The notes beneath the pieces are model-generated. The model was not told the DNA's origin, did not search any database, and worked only from the letters and a program-made list of their open reading frames with translations. Source: Oligoflexia bacterium (GTDB lineage Bacteria > Bdellovibrionota > Bacteriovoracia > Bacteriovoracales > Bacteriovoracaceae). From it: a stretch of 64,000 nucleotides of DNA. Made by a program: the position numbers and the translations under genes. Location of the stretch: assembly GCA_015232015.1 (NCBI GenBank), contig JADGAM010000001.1, positions 1,734 through 65,733 on the forward strand. The letters are read 5' to 3'. Shown here piece after piece: positions 38,177 to 48,169 of the stretch (positions are counted from its first letter, which is position 1; each line of letters opens with the position of its first letter).

Positions 38177-39264
38177 TCTCATCAAGCATATCAAGTACAT
38201 TAAGCACGATTGAATTATTACAAATAAGTTGGTTTTTACTCATAGGTTCATTGCTGGCAGTTTACGCTGTTTTGGATGGGTTTGATTTAGGAGTAGGAAT
38301 TGTTCATCTTGTAAATTCTAATGATAAAGATCGCCATCGTAATTTTAAATTAATTACTCCTTTTTGGGATGGAAATGAGGTGTGGCTTTTAACTGCAGGA
38401 GGTGCTTTGTTTGCCGCTTTCCCTAATGCTTATGCAACAATATTTAGTGCGTTCTACCTTCCTTTTATGTTTCTAATATTTTCTCTTATTTTTAGGGCCA
38501 TAAGCATGGAGTTTAGAGATAAATTTGAAAATAAGGGTTCAAAATATTTTTTAAAATGGAAAAAATTATTTGATTACTCGTTTGCTTATTCAAGTATGCT
38601 AGTTAGTTTTCTTTTTGGAGTAGCAATAGCAAATATAATTAGAGGTTTACCATTAGATAACAATGGTAATTATATTGCAGATATCTTCTTTATGTTAAAT
38701 CCCTATTCTATGTTAGTGGGAATAACTGTAGTATTGATGTTTGCAACTCACGGAGCACTTTATCTTTGTTTTAGAAATGATCATGAGAGTGATAGCAACT
38801 TAGATTATGTTAAAATAGCAGTAAAAAATAGAATATTAGCCGGATGGTTATGGATTCCTTTTAATATTTTTTATTTTTTAAGTGCGATGATTACTATCTT
38901 ATATTATCAGAGGGAGCATAAGTGGATATCACTACTATTTTTTGCACTTTCAATTCTGTTTATGTTTTTAAATAAATTTTACAATTATAAGAAAAAAGAT
39001 TTATTAGCATTTTTATTCTCTTCTTTAACAATCATTTTCGCTTTTCTTTTAGTTTTATCCACACTCTTTCCTTATTTTGTTCCAAATTTTGTCAGCAATG
39101 TTGCTATTACAACAAATAGTATAACAATATATAACTCATCATCATCAAAAAACACCCTTGCAATTATGTTGCTTTTGGCCTTTATAGGTATGCCTTTGGT
39201 TATTGCCTATACAACATATATATATAAGACATTTATATTCAAAAAAAATTCTTTGAAAATTTGA
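38173..39264 (+). CDS. cydB: Cytochrome bd ubiquinol oxidase subunit II
   Basis: VLDGFDLGVGIVH, TPFWDGNEVWLLTAGGALFAAFPNAYA; 4-bp overlap with cydA. Confidence 0.95.
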   Translation: MISSSISSTLSTIELLQISWFLLIGSLLAVYAVLDGFDLGVGIVHLVNSNDKDRHRNFKLITPFWDGNEVWLLTAGGALFAAFPNAYATIFSAFYLPFMFLIFSLIFRAISMEFRDKFENKGSKYFLKWKKLFDYSFAYSSMLVSFLFGVAIANIIRGLPLDNNGNYIADIFFMLNPYSMLVGITVVLMFATHGALYLCFRNDHESDSNLDYVKIAVKNRILAGWLWIPFNIFYFLSAMITILYYQREHKWISLLFFALSILFMFLNKFYNYKKKDLLAFLFSSLTIIFAFLLVLSTLFPYFVPNFVSNVAITTNSITIYNSSSSKNTLAIMLLLAFIGMPLVIAYTTYIYKTFIFKKNSLKI

Positions 39265-39401
39265 AAATTTGAAAATTAAGATAATCAGTCTTTTATTATT
39301 TTTTATTATTTTTACAATTTATATTTTATCTTGATAAGCTAATGCGATTATGATTATGGTTAAATTATAATATTCATAATGAAAACAAAAAAATTAAATT
39401 C

Positions 39402-40418
39402 ATGATTTTACCAAAATTTCCCTTGAAAATTCAAATTGAGATATGTAATTTCTGCAATGCTGGATGTACGACTTGCCCCGTTCCATCTATGAAACGTAAA
39501 AGAGAAATAATGAATTTCAATCTATTTAGTAAAATTATCTTAGAGTTAAAAGAAAGAGATTTTGATGGAGAGATATATCCATTTATAAGTGGTGAATCAT
39601 TATTAGTAAAGAATTTCGTAGATTATTTGCGTTTAATAAAAAATGAATTACCTAAAGCAAAAACAATTTTATATACGAATGCTTCTAAATTAGATGAAGA
39701 ATTAAGTAAGCAAATAATACAACAGAAGCTTTTGCATGAATTGGTAGTTAGCTTTGATGGAGGCACAAAAGAATCATACGAAATTATAAGAAAAAATTTA
39801 TCCTTTAAGAGCGTAAAACATAATCTACACACTTTTTTTAAAGTTAGAGATGATCATAGTACTCATAAAGAGCATATCCTTCATAAAGAAAAAGAAAGAA
39901 CTAAAGTAACTATTAGAATGACAATGACTAAAGAAAACGCTCATACTAAAAATGATCTCAAGAGAGAGTTTCAAGGATGTGATGAATTTATTTTTCAACG
40001 AATGCATAATTGGGGCGGGCAAATTGATAGATCATTAAATATCACTAAGGGTCTTGGAAAGGGCCTTGGAATATTTTCTAAAAAGAGTAACTTTTGCTGG
40101 GCCATGCATGATAAAATTTATATCTTAACAAATGGGGATGTTAGCATTTGTTGCCTTGATTATGAGGCCAAAGAGTTAGTTGGTAATGTTGAAAAATCAT
40201 CAATTGCGGAGGTATGGGCCGGTAGTAAATTTAATCATAAGAGAGAGTGCTTACATAAAAGAATATTTAGTGAACTGCCACTTTGTAATGATTGTGATAT
40301 AATAAAGCAAAATATTGTTGTTCAACAATTTGTAAAATTAAAACCTTTGATAGAATTAAAATTTCCGAAAGCTGCAAAATCTGCAGAGAAAGTTTATAAA
40401 CTTCTTTTTATGAGTTAG
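39402..40418 (+). CDS. Radical SAM protein with SPASM-type C-terminal cysteines
   Basis: CNFCNAGCTTCP and C-terminal GDVSICCLDYEAKELVGNV...LCNDCD. Confidence 0.85.
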   Translation: MILPKFPLKIQIEICNFCNAGCTTCPVPSMKRKREIMNFNLFSKIILELKERDFDGEIYPFISGESLLVKNFVDYLRLIKNELPKAKTILYTNASKLDEELSKQIIQQKLLHELVVSFDGGTKESYEIIRKNLSFKSVKHNLHTFFKVRDDHSTHKEHILHKEKERTKVTIRMTMTKENAHTKNDLKREFQGCDEFIFQRMHNWGGQIDRSLNITKGLGKGLGIFSKKSNFCWAMHDKIYILTNGDVSICCLDYEAKELVGNVEKSSIAEVWAGSKFNHKRECLHKRIFSELPLCNDCDIIKQNIVVQQFVKLKPLIELKFPKAAKSAEKVYKLLFMS

Positions 40419-40428
40419 GATTGAAAAA

Positions 40429-40710
40429 TTGATTAATAATATGCAAAGACTTTTAAAAATATTTTGCTTTGATTTTCTTAAGTGCTCTTTAGTAGAAAAA
40501 ATTATTATTTTTTTGTTTGTGATTAATATTTTAAATGTTGTTACAACATTTACTCGTTATACATTTCACTATAGATATTTTGTCCCTAATTTTTATAAAG
40601 AAATTATTGTTTCTCACCAACCACAGAAGATGCGTGCGCTGTATTTTGAAGAATCAAGATACGATATTTTTATCCAAGCTAAAGAACCTAAACCTGTTAG
40701 TGTTCGTTAG
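40429..40710 (+). CDS. Small hypothetical single-TM protein
   Basis: 93 aa ORF starting 11 nt after the radical SAM stop; TM EKIIIFLFVINILNVVTTF; 3' end overlaps the opposite-strand gene. Confidence 0.35.
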   Translation: MINNMQRLLKIFCFDFLKCSLVEKIIIFLFVINILNVVTTFTRYTFHYRYFVPNFYKEIIVSHQPQKMRALYFEESRYDIFIQAKEPKPVSVR

Positions 40711-42222
40711 AAAAAGTTGTCCCATCATAAGTAAACTCATAAATAGGAAGGTGGATGACTGAAAATTTAGCCTATATAATACATTGGTTCCAAGACCAAA
40801 ACCATCGTTGATGTTACAAACGATTGGTTGGAGAGTAATGTATATTGGCAAAATACTGAACATGAAATTCAAATAAAAGATAGCTAATTGAGTTCGTATT
40901 ATAGGCATCCAATTTGATGGTGAAAACCAGAAGTAAATAATACCAATAAGAGAGAGTGGGATTGACCATAAATAAGAGGTTTTTAATAAACCGTCACTTT
41001 TAGTTATAGAGTAATAAATGGCCTTGAGGGCGATAGGAAGTTGACTTTTAAGGTGTTGACTGGTTAGTACTATAGAGTCAATGTATTCATTATAATTTCC
41101 ATTTGTAGGTGAACCCAGTTTATTTATACCTTTAAACAATAAAATAAAAGCAAACATCCATATATAATTTTTTATAGGAAGTGGCCTTCTATACATAAAG
41201 ATATGAAATGGAACAAGCAAAATTATAAATCTATAAAGACCTTCATTCTTAGTGATAGACATTACTCCTGCAGTTATACCAATTAAAATGAAACTTATAT
41301 TTATTGATGAGTTATTAGATTGCCAAGAGTGGCCAGAGCAGCGTAGGGAGGAGCATGTAGAGTAACCAGAGTGTATTGGGGTAATTGCATAGACCAATAG
41401 ACTAAAAATTAAAAAAGAGTAGTAATTTAAATTTACTTCAGCATAACCTGAACCAATAAACATAACTAAACCACGTTGTGCAAAGAAAATAAGTGTAGCT
41501 GCAATAAATGCTCTAATGTTTTTCCAAGCAAGGAATTTTAAAAAGAAAAATGCAGTAAAAATAATGGCCAATGAATTTGTAAGATCAGAGAGCTTTATAG
41601 ATTGTGCTGGCAGCATTGGTAGTGCAATCACACTTGAAATCATTTCTAGATAATGAAAAAGTGGATAATTTGCAACAATCTCTTTGATGATATTTAATGG
41701 ATTTTGCATAAAAAAACCATCTTGAATTTTTTCATTTAAAATCCAATCTACAACTCTACTCCCCCAATGACCATGACCATCTCCCGCACGTATGGGCATA
41801 ATGGCAGCATGACTGATAAATTGAATAATACCTAGAACAATAATTATAAAAATAATTTTTGTAAAAGTATTCTCTGCTTTAAAGGAGGAGAGTGAGTTTT
41901 TTATTAGATTTTTAAATGCCAATCTTTCTTTAATTAATAAGATAAGAGAAATTGTAATCCAAGGTAGCAATAAAGAGTGAGAACTAAATGGTATATGAAG
42001 AGTATTTAAAGATATTAGTATTAAAAAAGGTATAATGGAACCAAAGAGAGGTGATAGGGCCAGAGAGAGAGAGTTATGTTGAGGGAGTTTTTTAACTATT
42101 GTTTGAGCTAAAAAATATCCTGTTAGAATGAAAAATATAATATATAAGTAAAACATACTGATTGAGACCTTTTGTTTAGGATAGGTTCTTAATACTTTGT
42201 TATCGTTACCGTATTTTGTCAC
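40654..42222 (-). CDS. Polytopic membrane protein (glycosyltransferase-like, function unknown)
   Basis: 522 aa, ~11 hydrophobic segments; MPIRAGDGHGHWGSRVVDWILNEK luminal loop resembles GT-C proteins. Confidence 0.55.
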   Translation of the reverse strand: MTKYGNDNKVLRTYPKQKVSISMFYLYIIFFILTGYFLAQTIVKKLPQHNSLSLALSPLFGSIIPFLILISLNTLHIPFSSHSLLLPWITISLILLIKERLAFKNLIKNSLSSFKAENTFTKIIFIIIVLGIIQFISHAAIMPIRAGDGHGHWGSRVVDWILNEKIQDGFFMQNPLNIIKEIVANYPLFHYLEMISSVIALPMLPAQSIKLSDLTNSLAIIFTAFFFLKFLAWKNIRAFIAATLIFFAQRGLVMFIGSGYAEVNLNYYSFLIFSLLVYAITPIHSGYSTCSSLRCSGHSWQSNNSSINISFILIGITAGVMSITKNEGLYRFIILLVPFHIFMYRRPLPIKNYIWMFAFILLFKGINKLGSPTNGNYNEYIDSIVLTSQHLKSQLPIALKAIYYSITKSDGLLKTSYLWSIPLSLIGIIYFWFSPSNWMPIIRTQLAIFYLNFMFSILPIYITLQPIVCNINDGFGLGTNVLYRLNFQSSTFLFMSLLMMGQLFLTNTNRFRFFSLDKNIVS

Positions 42223-42242
42223 CGTGTTTTTTTGATGCAGTT

Positions 42243-42319
42243 GAATCTGCTACATCTGCGTCCGTGATCGTGACTTACTGTCGCACGCGCTGACATCGCG
42301 ATCCTATTGACAGCGTTTC
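42243..42319 (-). repeat. Dispersed ORF-compatible repeat, intergenic copy (22 nt longer)
   Basis: Reverse complement GAAACGCTGTCAATAGGATCGCGATGTCAG...GCAGATGTAGCAGATTC matches 44180..44234 and 55641..55695. Confidence 0.85.
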
Positions 42320-42441
42320 GATCAAAGAATTTTAGTTTATTAAGTTAGATAAAATTTATAAGATTGAATTGGTAGAGTAAAGAAGCGAAGCTAAACAGAA
42401 ATATAAAAATATAAAAATATAAAAAAGGAAAATGAATAAGA

Positions 42442-44325
42442 ATGTATTTGCTTGGTAATAAAAATAGTTTTTTAGATGATAAATTTAAAAAAATTGGTAA
42501 AAAAACATTTAACTTGCATTTGATGAAACATGCCTTGTTTAATGTTCCTGAAGGAGTTGTAATCACCTATGATCAATGGGCGTTGGAGAGTGGAAAGAAT
42601 GATTTTGACTTACTATTAGAACAATATGTGCATCTTATAGGAGGTTTTCCAGTTGTTGTTAGATCTAGTGGTCAACTGGAAGATTTAAACAATGCTAGCT
42701 TGGCAGGACTTTATCAAACATTTTTAGAAGTAAATGGAATAGCAGAATTAAAAGAAACGATAAAGAAATGTTTTAAGTCCGCTACTTATAAAAGAATAAG
42801 TGAATGTCTTAAAAAAATGAAAAATACAGTCACTAATTCAGATTTATCAGAAGTAAATTTATCTGAGGATTTTTTAAAGAAACAAGTGTCTGTGTTAGTG
42901 CAAAAGATGGTCGATTCTAATATTTCAGGAGTAGCATTCACAGTTGATCCTCTTACAGGAAAAGAGGAACATGTAAGAATTGAAGCAGTCAAAGGATTGG
43001 GAAAAAAATTGCTATCAGGTATTATTACTCCCACAACATTTGTTATAGATAACAAAGATGGAATGTTGATAAATTATTATGAGGGAGATGAGATTATTGA
43101 ATTAAAAACAGAGCAGCTATTAGAATTAGTAGATAATGTTTTTAGAATACAAGCATATTTTAAATCACCTCAAGGTGTAAAATGGAGCGTAGATAGTAAA
43201 GGAAAATTGTGGATATTACAATCAATGCCTATTACTAATATAAAATGGAGAACAGATTTTAATGGATATAGCAAAGTTGATTTAAAAGATGAAGGAGTAT
43301 CATTTAAAGTTTGTACTCCAATGATGTTTTCTCTCTATAATATGGCGATGTCTTACGGAATGGATCGCTATTTTAAAAATTTAAATCTTAAAAAAGAAAA
43401 TATAGAAAATATAAAAAATATAGTAAATAATAAACCAGGTAAAAAAAGTAGTAGTGATAAGTGGATGATCTATAAGTATGGCAGGGCCTATTGGAATGCT
43501 AGACTAGCAAAGCAATTATTATTCAAAATTCCTGGCTTTAATGAAAAAGCTTTTGATGATAATCTTGGAATAGAAAAAGATTATGGAGCGAAAGGGCCAC
43601 ATAGAACACAAATTTGTTTTAAAACCATAATCGAGGCCATATCACTTTTGATTGCTCTAAATAAAGAATATAAAAATTCTTTAAAAATGTCGGAAGATTT
43701 TAAAAAAAAATTTCCTACGATTATTGAAAAATATTTAAAAAAATTAGAAAATATAAAAATAATTTCTTGTGATGATTTTTATAAGGATTTTCAGGATATA
43801 TTTTTGAATCTTTTTTTTAATACTGAAACAAGTTATCTTAGAATTGTTTATAATAATATTAATTTTCAGAGTGATTTTGAAAATCGCTTAAAGTTTTCAC
43901 CGATTACAAAAATTAGATTTAGATCATCACTAAAAAAATCACGCCATTTTCTTACGAATAGAGAAAAGATGAGAGAATTTTCAACTATAACTTATTCTTT
44001 GATAATAAAATATCTGTTGGAGATGGGAAATCGATTAAAAGAATTGGGTTTTATCGAATGTGCGAATGATATTTTCTTTTTTTATATAGATGAACTAATT
44101 GAATTTTGTAGTAAAAAAACTTTTTCATATAATTTTTTCGATGAAAGCAGTTTTGCCTTAGGTGGGGCCGATGAAGGCCGAAATGCTGTCAATAGGATTT
44201 CGATGTCAGTACTTTGTACAGACGTAGCAGATTCTATAAAGAAAGAACTAAAATATAGGAAGATTTTTTATAAAGGAATGACCAATATAAATGCACCTAA
44301 TAGTCTTAAAGACTATAATTCATGA
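42442..44325 (+). CDS. PEP/pyruvate-binding (PPDK_N-like) domain protein without recognisable phosphohistidine swivel domain
   Basis: VVRSSGQLEDLNNASLAGLYQTFLEV, VLVQKMVDSNISGVAFTVDPLTG, KWSVDSKGKLWILQSMPIT. Confidence 0.8.
   Translation: MYLLGNKNSFLDDKFKKIGKKTFNLHLMKHALFNVPEGVVITYDQWALESGKNDFDLLLEQYVHLIGGFPVVVRSSGQLEDLNNASLAGLYQTFLEVNGIAELKETIKKCFKSATYKRISECLKKMKNTVTNSDLSEVNLSEDFLKKQVSVLVQKMVDSNISGVAFTVDPLTGKEEHVRIEAVKGLGKKLLSGIITPTTFVIDNKDGMLINYYEGDEIIELKTEQLLELVDNVFRIQAYFKSPQGVKWSVDSKGKLWILQSMPITNIKWRTDFNGYSKVDLKDEGVSFKVCTPMMFSLYNMAMSYGMDRYFKNLNLKKENIENIKNIVNNKPGKKSSSDKWMIYKYGRAYWNARLAKQLLFKIPGFNEKAFDDNLGIEKDYGAKGPHRTQICFKTIIEAISLLIALNKEYKNSLKMSEDFKKKFPTIIEKYLKKLENIKIISCDDFYKDFQDIFLNLFFNTETSYLRIVYNNINFQSDFENRLKFSPITKIRFRSSLKKSRHFLTNREKMREFSTITYSLIIKYLLEMGNRLKELGFIECANDIFFFYIDELIEFCSKKTFSYNFFDESSFALGGADEGRNAVNRISMSVLCTDVADSIKKELKYRKIFYKGMTNINAPNSLKDYNS
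44180..44234 (+). repeat. Dispersed ORF-compatible repeat, in-frame copy inside the PEP-binding protein
   Basis: GAAATGCTGTCAATAGGATTTCGATGTCAGTACTTTGTACAGACGTAGCAGATTC; encodes NAVNRISMSVLCTDVADS. Confidence 0.85.
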
Positions 44326-44577
44326 GCTAAATAACACTTATGAAGTATGAAGTATGAAGCATGAAGATCAATAGATATTACATAACTATATTACTTCAGA
44401 ATAATTTGATCAGGAATTTGCTTTTTTATTTATTTTAGTTTTTTGATATACATCTATTTTAAATTAAAAGAAATTTTTTTTTCTTTTCTTTTCTTTTCTC
44501 TTATTTTCACCCATAATAAAGAAAAGCATTTTTATTTTGGCCTTAAAAAAAGGCCCATATCATAAAAGGAGAGGGAG

Positions 44578-45072
44578 ATGAAATTTTCTAGGTTTTTCTT
44601 GGTTTTTTTAATGTTAATTCTTTGTGGAAATGGTTTTGCACTAGAGGTACAAAAGTTTTATTTTAAAAACGTTAGATTGGCCCAACAGTCAGCATTTCAA
44701 AATGATGGAAGTTATTTTTCAGGTGCTTTGATTTTAAATCCATACTATGTTTTTACAGAAAACTTTGCTCTGGGAATTGATTTAGGTGGTACAATTTTGA
44801 AAATCAAAGATAGAGATACTTTCGTGGCCCCAGAGTACTTACTTAAAGCAAACTTTTACTTTAAACAAAATTATTCTTTTGAACTTGGTGCTGGAGCTCA
44901 GACATGGATAAATAATGGCGGTACATTTTTCGCAGCAGAGGGAAATTTTGTATATATGTTCTCTGAGCCTTTAACTGCATATCTTAGCAATATTTTTCTT
45001 GGATACAGTTTTATTAATTCAGATAAGAGAAGCACACATATGATTCGTGCAGGACTTGGTTTTTCTTTTTAA
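44578..45072 (+). CDS. Outer-membrane beta-barrel-like protein
   Basis: Signal peptide FLVFLMLILCGNGFA, amphipathic beta pattern, terminal GLGFSF. Confidence 0.7.
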   Translation: MKFSRFFLVFLMLILCGNGFALEVQKFYFKNVRLAQQSAFQNDGSYFSGALILNPYYVFTENFALGIDLGGTILKIKDRDTFVAPEYLLKANFYFKQNYSFELGAGAQTWINNGGTFFAAEGNFVYMFSEPLTAYLSNIFLGYSFINSDKRSTHMIRAGLGFSF

Positions 45073-45089
45073 GTTAAGTTAAGTTAAGT
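45070..45089 (+). repeat. (TAAGT)4 tandem repeat starting at the stop codon
   Basis: TAAGTTAAGTTAAGTTAAGT; TAA in all three frames. Confidence 0.95.
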
Positions 45090-45177
45090 TTTTTTAAAAA
45101 AGAATAGTTTATTTATTAAAAAATAAGTTTAAGTTTAAAATTTAAAGTTAAAATTAAATAATTACGAGGGTAAATAT

Positions 45178-46305
45178 ATGTTTAAGAGAATTTCGTTTTT
45201 GTTTTTTTTAAGTTTCTTTATGTTAACAATGTTTGCAGGTTGTGGAGACGGACTCTACAAAGAAGAGACTGTGGCGGGAAATAATGTGTATGTCGGGGGT
45301 TTTAGTATCAATGTCAGCGACGTTAAAGTTCCAGGCTATTGGAAAAATAAAGTTTGGAATTCATTAACTCCAATTGATGTAGCAAGAAACTCACAAGTTA
45401 ATTCTATTTTTGTTACTACAGATAGTAGAGTATATGCCGGTGGTTATAGTACAAGCACAACTAGTATTATGACTCCAGGATATTGGTTTAATGGTACGTG
45501 GACAGCACTTGTTCCAGGAGTAACTACAAAGGACGCAGCAGTAAGTTCTATGTTTGTTGATTCAAATGGAAAAATCTATGCTGCTGGTTATACCACAAGC
45601 GCCATAGATAAGAAGGTACCTGGTTATTGGTTAGATGGAGTATGGACAGCTCTTACTACTCTAGAAGGTAAAAATTCTGAGGTTTATTCTTTAACTGTTG
45701 CTGGCGGTAATGTGTATGCTGTGGGATATGATACAAAAACTGTAAGTGGAGCAGATGTAAAGGTTCCTACTTATTGGTATAATGGAACAAGAACAGAACT
45801 TGCTAGAATTTATACTGACAAAGTAGGGGAAGCATTTGGTGTTTCTATTGCTGGTGGAGAAGTTTATATTGCTGGTTACAATGTTGATACTGCAACCAAT
45901 GTAAAAACTCCATGCTATTGGAAAAATAATGTTTTAACTCAATTAACTAATGGCTTAAGTTCAACGAAAGATGCTTATGCAAAAGCAATAACTGTAGCTA
46001 ATGGTCATATTTATGTTGCTGGTTATGGTTTAAGCAGTGGTGTAAATGATGCTAGTACAAACAGACCATTTGTTTGGACAGATGGTGTATGGTTGGAATA
46101 TTCAAGAATTCAATCAACAACTTCTGGTGGTTTAAATCATACTTATGGTGTTGCAATAGATGTTACTTCTGAAGGAAGAGTTTATGTTGCTGGCTACTCA
46201 GATCTTTATGCAGGTTTTTGGAGAGATTCACTTTTAGAAACTCTACCACCTCTATACACAACAAAAGCAGCTCAAGCACTTTCAATATTCATAACCGCAA
46301 ACTAA
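45178..46305 (+). CDS. Lipoprotein with repeated 'VYVAGY...PGYWxNGxWTxL' units (beta-propeller-like)
   Basis: Lipobox MFAGCGDG; ~6-7 tandem repeats of GxVYxxGY...K(V/T)PxYWxxxxxxxL. Confidence 0.8.
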   Translation: MFKRISFLFFLSFFMLTMFAGCGDGLYKEETVAGNNVYVGGFSINVSDVKVPGYWKNKVWNSLTPIDVARNSQVNSIFVTTDSRVYAGGYSTSTTSIMTPGYWFNGTWTALVPGVTTKDAAVSSMFVDSNGKIYAAGYTTSAIDKKVPGYWLDGVWTALTTLEGKNSEVYSLTVAGGNVYAVGYDTKTVSGADVKVPTYWYNGTRTELARIYTDKVGEAFGVSIAGGEVYIAGYNVDTATNVKTPCYWKNNVLTQLTNGLSSTKDAYAKAITVANGHIYVAGYGLSSGVNDASTNRPFVWTDGVWLEYSRIQSTTSGGLNHTYGVAIDVTSEGRVYVAGYSDLYAGFWRDSLLETLPPLYTTKAAQALSIFITAN

Positions 46306-46338
46306 TATTTATCTAATTTTTTTTATCACCACAAATAT

Positions 46339-47262
46339 TTAATCATATTTTAGACCATCAAATAATGCCTTAATTAATGATTGTTGAAGTTTATTATATA
46401 TAAATGAACGCCAAAGAATAATGACTGGAGTTTTACGTACTAATCCTAGAGAGAGAAATTCATTTTTTTCTAAAGAGATCTCAGGAGTATAAAAATTACT
46501 AGTACATTTCTCACCATAAATAGCAAGAAGATGATTTTCTAATTCTTTTCCATCGCAACTAAGGGGTTTTCTCTCGCCCTCTACCAGCATGGTGATTAAA
46601 TTTTTTACTTGTTCATTAGTTCGTTCTTTGTGTGCTTTATTCGTATTATTCGTAGATGATGATAATTGATTGTCGATTGATTCGAATGAATCAGTAGGAG
46701 CAACAGTAGTGGTAGTGACATTAGTGTTGTTAGATACAGGGAGAAGGTCATGGTATATGATACGCATATAAGTTGTTCCTAAATTACTTTTTAGTATCTG
46801 CCACAATTCTTCGAAAAAACTTGTTCGGTCACTTTCAAGTAGAGAGCGTAAATGTTCCAATACTATAAAAAAATTATCTAGTAGTTTAATGTTATTGCAG
46901 ATGATCCATTTGGAATACACCTCTAAAAGTGAGTTGTCGCTTTTGTTAAAATTATTAAAATTGTTGAAATCATAAGAGCTAGTAAAATTATCGAAATCAT
47001 CTTCACTTTTAATGTTGAAACTATTTGCTGGCCAAACTGGGTAATACTTATTTTCTTCCTCTAAAATATGCGCCACATCTTCACTTTGAAGATCACTACT
47101 AAAAAGCAACATATTAAGATTTTCACTTTTAATCTCAGATGCAGAAATTTTAGTTTTTACATTTTGATTTTTATTATTAGCTGCAATGGCGGCCGTATTT
47201 GTATTGATGATATTGATTAATAGTGATTTCTCAGAACAAAGATATCCAATTTTAAAATTCAT
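46339..47262 (-). CDS. Hypothetical protein with Asn/Thr-rich linkers
   Basis: 307 aa ORF; NTNVTTTTVAPTDS, NNFNNFNKSDNS. Confidence 0.5.
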   Translation of the reverse strand: MNFKIGYLCSEKSLLINIINTNTAAIAANNKNQNVKTKISASEIKSENLNMLLFSSDLQSEDVAHILEEENKYYPVWPANSFNIKSEDDFDNFTSSYDFNNFNNFNKSDNSLLEVYSKWIICNNIKLLDNFFIVLEHLRSLLESDRTSFFEELWQILKSNLGTTYMRIIYHDLLPVSNNTNVTTTTVAPTDSFESIDNQLSSSTNNTNKAHKERTNEQVKNLITMLVEGERKPLSCDGKELENHLLAIYGEKCTSNFYTPEISLEKNEFLSLGLVRKTPVIILWRSFIYNKLQQSLIKALFDGLKYD

Positions 47263-47449
47263 TAAATTTCCCTCGTTATAAACTACATAAAAGGATCAAT
47301 AGACATTTGAATAGGCATGTTAACAATTTTTTTTTGTATAATTATAATTTAAATATGTCCATATATATTTACTGTTGATGAAAATGCATCTATTGATAAT
47401 AATATAAAAAATATTATTAAAAAAATAGATTTAAAGTGAAACTTAAATT

Positions 47450-48169
47450 GTGAAATCAAAAAATATTTACTCTAAAATTTTACGTTGTCAAAAATGTTTT
47501 TTGCATAAACCACTATGTATTTGTGAAGATATTCAAAGACTACTGTATGCAAATAAAATAAAATTTCATTTTGTAATACATAGAAAAGAATGGATTACTA
47601 CTTCTAATACTGCAAGAATTGTGGCCATGACTTTATCAAATAAAGAAATTTATACATTTGCAGATGGAAATCCCCATGAGCATTTAGATTTAAATAAGTT
47701 ACCCAATGATCCAAATAAGACTGTAATAATGTTTCCCCTCACTGGTCTTGAAATTGACGTTGATGTTGATAAAAAAAATTTATCAGAAAATGCTAAAATT
47801 AATACTGAAAATATTACTGATATTATCGTTCCTGATGGTAACTGGAATAACACCAAAAGGATGGCCAAAAAACTTCATATTGCAATCAAAGCGCCATTTA
47901 TTACCCTAAAAAGTGACCGTTTATCTAAGTATCGTTTGAGAAAACAACCTGACCTTAAATTTCTTTCAACTTTTGAAGCTGTAGTACAAGCAATAAAATT
48001 TTTTGAAGAAGATGTCAGTAAATCTCACATTGAAAATCTCTTTGATCTTTTTGATAAATTTGTTGATAGATCATTGTGGGTAAATGGAAGAATTTTAGAG
48101 CAAGATTTAAAATACCCACTGGATAAAACAGCAAAGCAATTTTTTCCTAATAAAATAATTCATCTATAA
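47450..48169 (+). CDS. DTW-domain protein (tRNA-uridine aminocarboxypropyltransferase-like)
   Basis: CQKCFLHKPLCICEDI; FHFVIHRKEWITTSNTARI; VPDGNWNNTKRM (DGNW at the usual D(x)TW position); LRKQPD. Confidence 0.8.
   Translation: MKSKNIYSKILRCQKCFLHKPLCICEDIQRLLYANKIKFHFVIHRKEWITTSNTARIVAMTLSNKEIYTFADGNPHEHLDLNKLPNDPNKTVIMFPLTGLEIDVDVDKKNLSENAKINTENITDIIVPDGNWNNTKRMAKKLHIAIKAPFITLKSDRLSKYRLRKQPDLKFLSTFEAVVQAIKFFEEDVSKSHIENLFDLFDKFVDRSLWVNGRILEQDLKYPLDKTAKQFFPNKIIHL

Noticed and set aside
40535-40762. Second ORF overlapping 40429..40710
   Set aside because: Out-of-frame alternative with no motif; overlaps the end of the opposite-strand membrane gene.
44538-44556. GGCCTT-AAAAA-AAGGCC as a rho-independent terminator
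   Set aside because: Stem only 6 bp, followed by no T-tract, and located just before a gene start.
45178-46305. Repeated blocks considered as CRISPR or DNA tandem repeat
   Set aside because: The repeats are protein-level and diverged at DNA level; no constant direct repeats with spacers.
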